The notes under the pieces were generated by a model. That model saw only the letters and a list, made by a program, of their open reading frames with translations. It had not been told where the DNA came from and made no database searches. A DNA stretch of 64,000 nucleotides from Lepisosteus oculatus (lineage: Eukaryota > Chordata > Actinopteri > Semionotiformes > Lepisosteidae). Positions 23,301-33,917 of the stretch are shown piece after piece. The number at the start of each line of letters is the position of its first letter. Position 1 is the stretch's first letter. Position numbers and translations under genes: made by a program. The DNA is taken from contig NC_090699.1 of assembly GCF_040954835.1 (NCBI RefSeq), positions 18,097,817 to 18,161,816 of the forward strand, read 5' to 3'.

Positions 23301-24829
23301 CTGTGAGATATTAACCGCACTGCACTATGAATGTGGAAATTATTATTGTCCTCTAAAGTCCAATAATATAAACAAAATCGGGCATTACAAAAAAAAAACG
23401 CAATTTGGGAAAAAAAAAGGGCGTAACTTGAATTGTACCATTAATAAATACCCTGTTTCGGACACGTACGGAATGCGGTCTGTCAGCTTTCAACCTGTGC
23501 CCCCCCACAAACGGAATACATCATTTTCAAAAAGGGCTCTAGAAGTACCGAAACGGTTTCTAATATAATTCATACATTAAAAGGGTGTCTCGCTGATCAG
23601 AGTAAAAGTTAAAAATATGCAAAAGGCTTTTTTTGATTGATAACAGGGTTGCTGTTTTCTGCAAAGGCTGTCAGGGACTGACACAGTGCTTGAGTTATTA
23701 GGGCAGAGAAGGGCAACCATACATTTCCAACGTCAGGCAAAAACTCTCTTTATTGTCTGCGTGATGGATGGGCTTCTGCACCAGACACCAAATACTCGGT
23801 ATTACCCTTAAATGGGAACACATTTTTCGTGGCTATAATTCATGATATTTAAATAGAAAGTTTGAAATGCCTACCTATATTTCATACCGGTGACATATTT
23901 ATGAATCACTCCCTGCATGCAAATATAATTATTTACAGCACAGAAGTACCATATGTGTTAGAAATCTTTCAGCTCTTTTCTTAGTGGACGAACGCCTTTC
24001 GTGGGACGGAGAAAGGATGTCTCTTCAAATATAAGAAACTGATAAAAACGCTAGAGTACAATATGGTAGTCTCAATTAATTCTGATGTAGTGCCAGTCGC
24101 ACGGGTTTTTTTTCCACACAAATTACTGTGTGTCTTTTACATTACACACGGCGGAAATTGTTTTCGTTTTTTATGTTTACTTAACTACAATTCTAAATTA
24201 AATGACGTATATTTTATTGCGGTAATTTCATTCTAAAAGTTTAATTACCGCAGGACTTTCCAAATATTTGTGTAAATACAGTAACTGTACAATGTAAATG
24301 GTAAGATAGTCATGAAATAGCATTAACTTTTTAAAAATGAAGCCAAAAACAAAAGCGATTTCAAAAAGTTTTATTTCTTATTAAACGCGAGTTTAGTGAA
24401 AGGATGTTTCTAAAATATAAAAAAAAAACATACAAGCCGTAGTATTTTGAAGCTGAAAGACTAGAAACTGCAATAGCGCAGACATAATGCCTAAATAACG
24501 CTTTCAAACACAGATATTATGCAACATTATGAATATAGAGAACACATTTAATTTGCATTTTAAAATCAGAGCAATAAAACAGAACAGGGTAGCAGATACA
24601 TTAAGGTTTTAAAATAAGTCAAATGCAGTACAGTACAAAACTCGGTCAGCGACATTACCTGAGATAATAGGTTATAATGTTCCGATGTGAAAAGACAGCG
24701 GAAAAAAAGTAAAGTTCAGATATACACACTCCTTTAATTGCCTTTGTGGACACGTTACAAACAATAAACAATATCAGAGAAACACATAATACCAACATTA
24801 CTCAAATGCATCCGAAATGACACTTGGAG
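20331..24829. other. znf503-lrmda inter-promoter interval
   Basis: Non-coding and nearly repeat-free. It includes a poly-C run at 23188-23199, a candidate enhancer at 22130-22400 and E-box (CAGCTG) containing stretches at 21060-21065 and 21322-21327. None of the short ORFs has recognisable similarity. Confidence 0.5.
22130..22400. promoter_or_regulatory. candidate conserved enhancer between znf503 and lrmda
   Basis: Contains ctcaattaaaagcctatcag, aaacgattattattgc, tattaatctcc and cttgacaggtcatc in close order: homeobox-type and TGACAGG (MEIS/TGIF-like) cores without repeats. The 66-codon ORF over it has no similarity. It lies about 3 kb upstream of the znf503 start. The call rests on appearance only. 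Confidence 0.3.
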
Positions 24830-25030
24830 ACCCCGCCTGGCCGCCGTCCCGGAGCTACACAACCAGTCTTTTCAGTGCAAGACTTCCGCTTGGGGGAGGT
24901 GCCTCGTGACGCGTCCCGCGAGCTCAGCTCCGAGCCCGCAGCTCTGTCCTGGACAGCGGAGCTTGCGCGAGCAGGCTGGGCTGGCCGGCGCGGAACAGCG
25001 CGGCTATTCAAGCGACCGAGCGGTCATATT
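24830..25030. promoter_or_regulatory. CpG-rich island upstream of lrmda
   Basis: About 200 bp with many CG dinucleotides in otherwise AT-rich DNA, roughly 1 kb before the lrmda ATG. It may hold the lrmda transcription start, with a 5' UTR intron or a long leader up to 25983. It may also serve a non-coding transcript or act as an enhancer. The short ORFs in it on both strands have no recognisable similarity and reflect GC richness. Confidence 0.45.
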
Positions 25031-25349
25031 CTCTTATTTACATATATCTCGGCCATCTGAATATAGCTGGCTCCAATCCATCGGGTATCTACATTAACAT
25101 GTGTGCAAGCTGCTTACACGGCTTGCATAGGTGAAATGCACATTATTACGACGTATGTTATGTGCTTTAACCATTTGTTGTTGGTATGTAAACTCAAGCA
25201 AGAAAATACGCCAGCAGAACTGCATGTAAACCACAGTGATTTCCTTAGTGTGTGATCAGCGTAGTTTAATCTACTTGTAATCTACTTGTGGTTTAGGCGT
25301 TTCATCTGAAACTTTGTTTTCAGTGTACTAAACGTTCCAGTAGCTTCCG

Positions 25350-25440
25350 TTGTTCAATTCAATGCAATTCAATTCATTTTTATAGAGCGCCTTTCACAAC
25401 AGGTTGCCCCAAGGCGCTTATTCCCGGCACAGAAGCAATT
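25350..25440 (-). mobile_element. LINE 3'-tail fragment (L2-like)
   Basis: On the minus strand the sequence ends in aaggcgctctataaaaatga followed by ATTGAATT-type tandem repeats, the characteristic 3' tail of a common fish LINE (AAGCGCC...GGCGCTATATAAAT then TTGAAT repeats). Only the last ~90 bp are present. Confidence 0.6.
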
Positions 25441-25982
25441 ACGACCGTTAACAATTTAAATGACTGTCCTTAAATCCAAAAATCAAATACAGCATTTATA
25501 ATTGTCTTTAGCATTACTACTAATGATCTCGGTCTTAAAATGGATTGTTTTGTTTATTCATTTAAGCCACAATACAGTTTCTGGCCCTATATAGTGTAAT
25601 TTAATAAACCTCTTGAAATTAATTCTATAGGAAGAGGTTATTATAATAACCCGATTAATAAAAAAAGATATACCCGCGTCACAACTAAATCGCACGCACT
25701 TGATAAACTCCCAAATTTGAGGCAGTTGAGAGATTTATCTGTGCAAATCCAGTAGTAGCGCGTGCTTCCGCCTGAGATCAGCTGACTGCCAGAGTGCGGA
25801 AGAGGTGAAACTGGGAACATTAAGCTGTAGAAAGGGAACGTGGAAACTCTGCCACATTTAAAAACACAGCTAAAAATTCACGTCTGTAGTTGTGCCACTC
25901 GTTCTGAACTAGAACAGAGATTCGCTTGCAGCTCTCCCATTTTCTTTCTCACACAGACATCTCGAATTGTCACCATACAGTG

Positions 25983-26024
25983 ATGGCAGGCAGCGAGTCA
26001 AGGGTCGTGATGAATGGGACTCAA
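25983..26024 (+). CDS. lrmda: lrmda coding exon 1
   Basis: Fourteen codons, ATG to CAA, followed by the strong donor GTAAGT at 26025. The exon ends in phase 0. The residues VVMNGTQ correspond to the VSLNGTQ recalled from the human long isoform. Confidence 0.92.
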
Positions 26025-26704
26025 GTAAGTGTGAAATATTCCAAACACTTGCTTTTGCACGTTTCCTTTGCACTGCACAATTTGGGCTTAATGTCAGCTC
26101 GTAGCCACTCAGGATCATTTCACATACTAGTTTAATTCAGTTTTTGTTTTTTCAATTGTGACTTTTGATACTAATGAGCTGCTCCTATGTGGATAGTGTA
26201 GCACCATCATAAGACTAAGTTGTAAGTAAGAAAACCGTAGAGACTCAAGGGCACACGTGTGCATGCATACTTGAAATAGCAGAGTTGTGGGCTTTGTAGT
26301 ACAGAAAAACTCAAATCGCATGTGCACATCAGGAAAAACATAACCTGCATGTGAAATTGATTGATGATAAAGAATAAGTGCTTAATATTTTTCACATTCT
26401 CCACGAGATGAGAACTGCTTCTTTCCAGCTTTCTTACTTTCTCCTGTCTGTAAAATCAAATGGCCTTTCAACCCTTTTCCTTTGTGTCTGATGCTGTTGC
26501 CCGTGAGCCAAAAGCAGTTGTATGATTTGTTTTGTGTTTCAAGTTATGGTGCACTTTTTCTCAGTTTCTGAGGTGCATTGTTTTTTTCACGTGGTACTTG
26601 CAGGTGAGTTATATTGGACACGACTGTGAAGAACTCCCAGAATTCTTAGGAGTACGCTTTGGCAGGCTGGCAAAACGGCTGGATCTGAGCTTTAACTCAC
26701 TGAG
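25983..26704 (+). CDS. lrmda: lrmda, 5' part (coding exons 1 and 2; gene continues beyond window)
   Basis: Exon 1 is 25983-26024 and exon 2 is 26604-26704. Together they encode 47 residues plus two bases of an Arg codon. The peptide begins [14 protein letters not shown], then VSYIGHDC..., and ends [12 protein letters not shown], closely following the start of human LRMDA (C10orf11) as I remember it. Residues 40-47, LDLSFNSL, form the first leucine-rich-repeat strand. The start is the first ATG after an in-frame TGA at 25905-25907. LRMDA is a small leucine-rich-repeat protein of melanocytes; loss causes oculocutaneous albinism type 7 in people, and it is linked to RAB32/38-dependent melanosome traffic. 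The gene lies head-to-head with znf503, about 7 kb apart. Exons encoding the remaining repeats and C-terminus were not found in the window. Confidence 0.93.
26025..26603 (+). other. lrmda: lrmda intron 1
   Basis: The intron is 579 bp with GTAAGT and CAG ends and a T-rich tract just before the acceptor. No further gene or repeat is recognised in it. Confidence 0.85.
26604..26704 (+). CDS. lrmda: lrmda coding exon 2
   Basis: The exon is 101 nt. A CAG acceptor ends at 26603 and the donor GTAAAG starts at 26705. It begins in phase 0 and ends two bases into an Arg codon, the phase needed to join an exon starting with the SLEGL block of LRMDA. Confidence 0.92.
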
Positions 26705-28139
26705 GTAAAGACCCCTCCCCCACCACGCACCCTGCTCTGTCATGTTACTTTCTCCCAAACGATGCAAAACTGATCTGAGAGGCAGTGCATTGTCCTTGGT
26801 GCGTTTCTGTACTGTCTTGCCTTTATGGTTTGGATAATTCAAATGAAAACTTTGCTTTGGAGCTTATTTCCCTTGCTAAGAGCATGCTGAAATTTTAAAC
26901 ATGGACACCATATGCAATATTCCCAGTAGTAGAGGCCAAAGCACACTATAACTACATTGTGTCCTGACACTGTTCTCATAATATGTTGGATATAGGATGC
27001 AGTATTACGTATGCAATCCAAAGTTCTCAGAAGCTACCACAGATGCTAGTTGGTCTATGATCTGTTCTGTTTAATTGAAGTGAGATGAGTGAGTGCAGGC
27101 ATCAAGAGATTTGTTTAGCTTACAGCACCTCAATTAAAGGGGAGCTCTGCCTCAAATTGTGGCCTGTTCTACGTGAAAGCACAGATGTAACTGTGCATAA
27201 TCATGCTTATGTGTACATTCCTATGCAATTAAACAAAAATGTTGGGGTGGCTGTTGTGTACTTAGCCAGTTATCCAAGCAGGAGTCTGGCTTTGAGAAGT
27301 ACTGTTTGTCGCCACAGAAGCAGTTGTCTTAGGCTGAACCCCGCAAGTCTGGGTCAAATAAGCTGATGGACATTTTGCAGGATGGGAATATAAGAGGTCC
27401 TATCACGGTCTTTCAGAGCACTCTTAAGAGGGAGGAAGAAAGCCAGTAAATCTATTATCTAATTGGGGGATTTTATTAAGATCATTGTTAATATGCTACA
27501 TACTATCTATTTTACGTGTTGCAGTCAGTCTCACCACAGATTCCCTCCGTGACCTTTGGTTTTCAGAAAGATCAGTTGCTTGATTCACATGTTACTCAAT
27601 TGCGCAAATATCGGAAATGAAGCTATTACTCCTCTTTGGAGATTCACTGGATGGGTTGCAAGATTTTCAGTTAGAAACAGTGGAAGGTCGTTTTGCTTCC
27701 GTGAAGAAGTTTCTCCTCTGGTGGCCTCTAGCAGGTAAGGTTTCTCAAATGCTGCTGTCTTCACACTTGGCAACAAGTCATCGCATTTGGACGTTTTCTA
27801 ATGGCCTTTGTTTTTCCAGACTTTCCCCACTCTTAGGAGCCCAAGTACATTAATGAAGCAGTTACTTCATTGGGGTAGAGTAGCCCAACTTTTAGAAAGA
27901 GCAAATGCATTATGTTGTATCAGGAAATGATGAGGCTTTCTGTCTACTGATATTCAGTAAAAGAATTAGGTTAACATGGACTTGAGTTCCCTCTCCTCGG
28001 ACGCTCCGCTGTATTCTTTATAAGTGCCTCTACTGAGTTAAGTCACAGAGACTCTGATTTGCAGTGATTGGAAGAGGTTGGACACCATATTAATAATGAA
28101 TTCACATTGTATTATCTAGACACTTTTAAACCCATTATG

Positions 28140-28275
28140 AGTAGGACTGTCTCTTTCACTCAGTTGCAGTGGATTAATCTTTACAATTGGTTTAATTAAC
28201 AATGGAGGCTTGAAGAAGGAGGGAGCATTATGACAGGTACTCCAATTATCTGCATGATGACTGTATTCATGTATT
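28140..28275. promoter_or_regulatory. candidate conserved enhancer in lrmda intron 2
   Basis: The short segment contains ggattaatctttacaattgg, tttaattaacaatgg and gacaggtactccaattatct, with dense TAAT/ATTA and an ACAATGG SOX-like core. No repeat or ORF is present. The call rests on appearance only. Confidence 0.3.
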
Positions 28276-28729
28276 GTACATGGCCCTACTGACTTTTAAG
28301 TGCAAGCTGAATTTGGTGTTGCTTAATATTTTTAGAGTGTGGCTTTTAGAGAATCTCCTCTGCTCAGACACATTTTATCTTTACATCTGTGCGCAAACAC
28401 ATTTTACAAGTCGTGTTCTGTTGTGTAAATTATAACCGTACTGTGTCCATTGCAGACTTTGTGGTTGTTGCTTGATATTGCAAAATCTTCCTGCCTGATT
28501 TTTATATCCCTCTTCTGTTTCAGTTCTATGCAGCTGAGAAGTGCTGGATTTGGCATGATAATGCAAAACAAAAATATTGAGTGGTACAAACATAATTGAA
28601 AGGTTGCTGTATTAACAACATTCTGTGTATTTATTGTACAGCATGCATCAATTGTACATCGATGCATTGCATGGAAGAAATTAACATTTCCAGTGACACA
28701 TGAGGCTTCATGCAATGAGTAGAATTTCA

Positions 28730-29010
28730 ATTCACAGCTGAAGTGGCCTCCTATTATGCTGTTATTTTTCCATTTTTTGATACAAAGTCCATACTATTCT
28801 TTATGATAAAGCTGTGGGTTTGATATATAGGCTGAATTTGACCTTAATAAGCAGATTCTGCCCTAGTTAATAATAAATTGTTTTATTCAGGTTTTGATTT
28901 TTATGGTGTAAAATTAACACAGTCATTAAAACTATTTTCTCTCTCTGCACATTGATGAATTATCGCTTTAGCTCCTATTTAGTTGATTAATTACAAAAAT
29001 GAGAAAATAC
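28730..29010. promoter_or_regulatory. candidate conserved enhancer in lrmda intron 2
   Basis: A repeat-free AT-rich stretch with gatgaattatcgctttagct, tagttgattaattacaaaaa and several TTAATAA cores. It is similar in style to the 28.2-kb segment and may belong to the same regulatory block. The call rests on appearance only. Confidence 0.27.
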
Positions 29011-30169
29011 ACTCATAGGCGGATATAAATGTAAAATCAGTATTTGCTTCAAATGTTTGAATATAATATTTGAGAATCCGCCACACGTTTGGTCACTTTC
29101 TAGCAAACGGCTGCATTCCTGTACAGTTCTAGCGTTTATCCATTTCATTAACGATAACATGTCCACTATAGCCTTGACTGTATCGTTCTTCTTCGTTGTC
29201 CGAGTATTCTGTCTTCAGTATCAGGAAAATGTGATAGGCCCTGGCTTTTCTATGCACTGGATATAGAAAAGTTTCTGCTCACTTAGTTATCAAATCTTTT
29301 GCTTTTTTAAAAAGCCCGTTTAAAAAGTTTACTTAGAACCGAGTTTACAGGAATTATCTGTAGCTATTGCTGAATTGTTTGTGGTGTCCTCAGACATTGC
29401 CTTTGTGCTTTGTTGCCAGTGATCGAGTCCATTAATAAGTTGCTTTTCATTCAGCCCATCAGTGAGAACAGAGCTGTGGTAAATAGAGGAATCCTATGTA
29501 ATGAGATTTGCTATGGATGCCAGTGGGAAATGAAACCATGTGATTTCATCCTATGACTTATTAAAAAAAGGAATCTGAAAAAGCGGTCAAACAAAACAAA
29601 ATCATCTTTAATCTTCAAGGCTAAATAACTTGAATAATTACATGTAATATTCCAAACAGCCCTGTGCTGGTTTGCATTGTTTTGTTTTACGTTTTATGTT
29701 TTTGTTTGTCTGTGTTTTGCTTTCTGTGTGGATACACATAAGGATTTTCTTTAAATGGTGTCCAGACTGAAAGGGATGTGCTAAAAGCCTCCATGTGTAT
29801 TATTAGGAGTTGTGACTAATATTAGTCACCAGTATGCTGTTACTATATCTTTTGACCCTTAAGCATAGTTATATTATATCCTTTAGCACCAGCTTTGCTT
29901 AAGCATACGCTGTAATCCTTTTTTAAACAACCTAACTTTGTGCAACACCGTACAACATTAAAAAAAAATGTGACAGTTCCAAGGTGAAAGTCTTTATTTA
30001 GGTGATGTGATTCATACTTCATTCTGGTCGTGGTATAAAGAGATCATCACAAAGCCTGTGATGTTAAAAGCCTGTTTTTTTTTTCCTGGTTAGATTTGAG
30101 TCAACTGAGTCTACAGTACATCCATGAAAATGACTGTGCCGAGTAGTACATCTGATTGAACATGCCGAC

Positions 30170-30505
30170 TGATGTAATTGTCATTCCATGTTACTGTCGT
30201 TCCTTCTGTGGCCGGGCTGCCTGGAAAGCAAACCTGGAGCCACAGGGGACCACAGCTGCTCAAGCACGGTCCCGCGTGCAGGTGTGTGCAGCGCAAACCT
30301 GGCTGCCTGATGTAGAATGGAGGTGTGCAGCCCAGCTCCTGCCAGGATTCAGTAACCTGGGTTCGGAGCCGCACAGCGCCACTCCCCAGACAGCGGCGAA
30401 CTCCATTAAGCTGGGAGAATTCAACGCTCTCCAGGTTCCACAGACAGATGCCCACTTCTTTAACGGGCTTGGTGCCAATGGCACCTTTTTAGAAAGCTGA
30501 ACTAA
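30170..30505. other. GC-rich segment with overlapping ORFs on both strands
   Basis: An island of higher GC in AT-rich intron. A plus-strand frame (30156-30500, 114 codons) and two minus-strand frames (30111-30455; 30260-30574) are open at once, which is expected of stop-poor GC-rich DNA. None resembles a known domain. It may be an unrecognised old repeat or a CpG-containing regulatory element. Confidence 0.3.
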
Positions 30506-31019
30506 CCTGGGGTAGTAACACTGCTGACCTGGAACAGGCAGAGATTCGGGTTGAACACTGCGCTCTGGCTTCAAGATCTGGTAGCTACTCCATGCCTGTT
30601 ACTGGTGCGTTTGATAGGAATTGGTTTTGTAAAACTTACAAGTTTGCAACCTTACAAGTTTGGTAACTTATTCTCTTGACTGGCTGCAGAGGTAGGGGTG
30701 TCCATTGCGGAGAAAGATGGGTGTACCCAGCAGTGCTAAACGGACATGAGTAGTTTTCTTACAGCCTCCATTAGAAAGTGTTTTCAACATGATCTGATTA
30801 AATGGCGCACTGTGATAGTAGTAGATTTGAGAGCTGTTAGAATGAAGCAGTCTGAGGAGCCCCCTAGACTGCTGGTTGTGAGTCTTGTTTTGGTGAGGGG
30901 GAACCAAGTTTGTACTAGCGCTCTTGTTAGATTTTGGATTTTGAAAAGGAGGTGCTTTGTTATCTCCAGATAATCAGATCTTCTAAGTGCTGGTATTTTA
31001 ATTTGTTCAGGACTAAGTG

Positions 31020-31400
31020 AGCCCTTTTCACCGTGGCTTGACGTCATGCTGCAGAGATGGCTGCTTCTCTAATGGAGAAGTATTGTAACAATAGCAATTG
31101 TGAATATATCAGCATCTCAGGCTGATATTAATGTACCTGTCATGCACAAACACATTTCTGCATTAAGTGCATTTTAATATGTGCATTATTTGGCCTGGGA
31201 TGTCATCGAGACATCAGAGACCCTTAAGCACAAGAGAATGGGGCCCTGCTGTGGCTGCATAAAGGGCTTGATCAATAAATGTGACATGTTAATGCAGAGC
31301 AAATAGAATAAAAGATTTCTGTGACAAGACATGAAAAATCACCTCGTGGCAGCTGGTATGGTGATGCCATTTCAACGGCGACACTAGCAAAGTTGATCTG
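31020..31400. promoter_or_regulatory. candidate conserved enhancer in lrmda intron 2
   Basis: Repeat-free DNA containing a CRE-like TGACGTCA (31040-31047), CATTTTAATATG-type and TTAATG homeobox cores, AACAATAG and ACAATAGC SOX-like cores, and GATCAATAAATG. No ORF of note. The call rests on appearance only. Confidence 0.3.
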
Positions 31401-33724
31401 ACAAGTAAAAAGAAGAGATGATGGTTATAAGGTGCTTTTGTTTCATACTTCTTTCTTGACCTGTCAGGTATTGAAGGAGTCTGAATGGCCCTTTTTTGTC
31501 ATGTGAAAATTGTAGTCTGAGGCAGTTATCTCTACTCAGATTGTGAATTCTTCTGTTTAATTGATTCGCTTTGAGCTTGATTCTGTCACATATTAATAAT
31601 TGCTAAATCCTGTACAGCTCCACTGTGTCACGCATAAATGTGTACATATCAGAAAATTAATATCCTTAATGAACCAATGCTTTGAAACTAATATTGCATG
31701 AAATCTGCTCTGCCCTTTCATTTGCTCAAGGTAAAGCAACAGGGTTTTACTGAACCACCCTGCACAATTCTGCCTTTCTGATGCCCAGCAAGTGCCTGTA
31801 TAGCATGAATTAACAAGAAACATGGTTATCATCCTGTGGTTAGCAATTAATATAATATGGATAATTGTGAGGAATTGCAATCCCTAATGTGCAGTGTAAG
31901 AGTTTATTTTTGCTCTTTCTTTAGGTACAGTTAAACAACGATAGAAACCTGACTTAATTTCATAGCTTTATAAAAAAAACAATGGTCACATCCATACATT
32001 AACTATCCAGCAGCTACAATGAATTGCTCTTGGTGGTTGGGTACGTATACAGATGTGTAATATATTGCATTTCATGATCACAAAATTCAGCATTACTTCA
32101 GTGAGTGAAAGAGTTGGTTGATTTTTGTTTCGAGTGGGTCGTAGTATTTCCGTCCTGGTCGAAGGGGGGGTGGGAAGCGGTCGTGGATGCGTGTGATGTT
32201 CGTCGTTTACCCGGATCAGTGAAACACTAGTGAGACCATGGGGGGGTCAGCATTCCCACTGGCAGCAAGTGTCTTTCCAGACCACTAAAGGAACTGTCCA
32301 ATGTGTAATGCAGTGGTCTCACGTTTGATAAATCTCTAAGTCAACAAAGATTGAAATGCTTGTATATATCTATTTTCAGTGTGTATTATATATTTTGCGT
32401 TTTTTTTACAGCTTCTTTGAGTGCATGCCAGTCTGTAGGGTAACAGTCTCATTGTTTACACTTTTTCTGCATCTTTTCTTTTCCCCTTTGCATAACCCAA
32501 GCGTGTCACAGCTCTGCACGTTGCATGCTCCTGGGGTTTTGTAAGAAAGGGCTATGGCTTTGTGGCTGGCGAGGAAACCGTTTGACCAAGATCATGCTAA
32601 GTTCCAGCTCTAGTCAGGGGTGACCACTGACCAGCTGCCCTTGCCTGGCTCTGGTATTTTTCAGGTGCAACTATTTGCACGTTCATAAATCTTCTTAAGT
32701 GTTGCAGAACAAATGTGCTAGGTAGACTGCAACCGTTTCTTGTGACGTGGCATGCATTTTCTGTGCACATTGTAGTGTGGTATGCTGCACAGTTGAGGAG
32801 AAATTGACAGAATGGTCAAAAGTAAGGAGGTCCAGTGTTCATGGTGCATCGCATATCTGAATGTGCCAGCACGAAAGGTAACTGGCTAGAGACATTTAGT
32901 GTTTACTTGCTTTTTCTGTTTCAGAGCACTCAATGAAAAAAAAATCAACATTGTTTGCATGTTAAAAAAAAAACATTGAATATGACCCTGTAAAAACACC
33001 CCTGACTCTCACAATGGTCATTATTTTAAAGCTGCATTTAAACCCATTTGCAATTTTGAAATGTTAGAGGTGAGTCAACACTGCCTGTGTATTTGTGTTT
33101 CTCTCATCTCCCCAGTGCAGCTCATTTAGAAATCAATTTTGAAAATGAAATATTTATATGTATGACATTCTGTAAATTATTAATATACTGAGGCATCTAT
33201 GATGATGTCGCATTATTGGGGATCAGGCTCACTGTATTAACAAAAGACATCTGACTGGAGTGTGAAAAGACTTGCTGTTTTCTTAAAAAGGTTGTGCCTA
33301 GGTTTAAGCTCGAACAAACACACAGGTTTTCTACTTTGTTGCACAGAAACAAATGCATGTGCATCATATACATGTTACAGTAAATATATGTGCTTCCAAA
33401 GATTGAATTTGTTTTTCATGGTCATTGAGAGAAGAAATTTCGCACTGGCCTAAACTCCTAGCACAATCCAAAGAGATGTGAAGAATTTGCCTGAACGACA
33501 GGATCTTGTTTTTCTCATCAGATATTTGAAAAGCCAACTGCTTTAGATATGGTAAAACCTATTGAGAAACTGACAAATATATACTGTATCTCACTTGTTT
33601 CATGAGAATAGACTTATTATAAACTGTTATCAGTATCAGAGACGCCGTCTATTAGACTCATGGATAATTTTTAACCTGTTGCTCCACCCTCCTGGAATGG
33701 GCAGGATATTTAATCCATGAGATT

Positions 33725-33917
33725 TTACCATACCCTAGAGTTTGCTTTCCTACATGCTGGTGCCCTAGCTCATTGATGGGCACCTGCACGCCCACGTCCA
33801 GATCCAGATTAACCCAGTCAGCAGGAAGGAAGCTAAAGGAGAACAGGCAAACTCCACACAGAATGATGGAGTAAACCCAGGACCCGTGAACTATGAGCCA
33901 GTAGTGCTAACCACGCA
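33725..33917 (-). mobile_element. V-SINE-like tRNA-derived SINE
   Basis: On the minus strand the element starts with TGGTTAGCACTACTGG (A box, 33913-33898), then CTGGGTTTACTCC (B box around 33878-33868), then TGTGTGGAGTTTGCCTGTTC, the strongly conserved V-SINE body. The distal part continues to about 33725 with more divergence. This is the clearest SINE in the window. Confidence 0.78.

Noticed and set aside
25926..25982. In-frame extension upstream of the lrmda ATG
   Set aside because: Would need a non-ATG (TTG) start; the family N-terminus aligns with the ATG at 25983.
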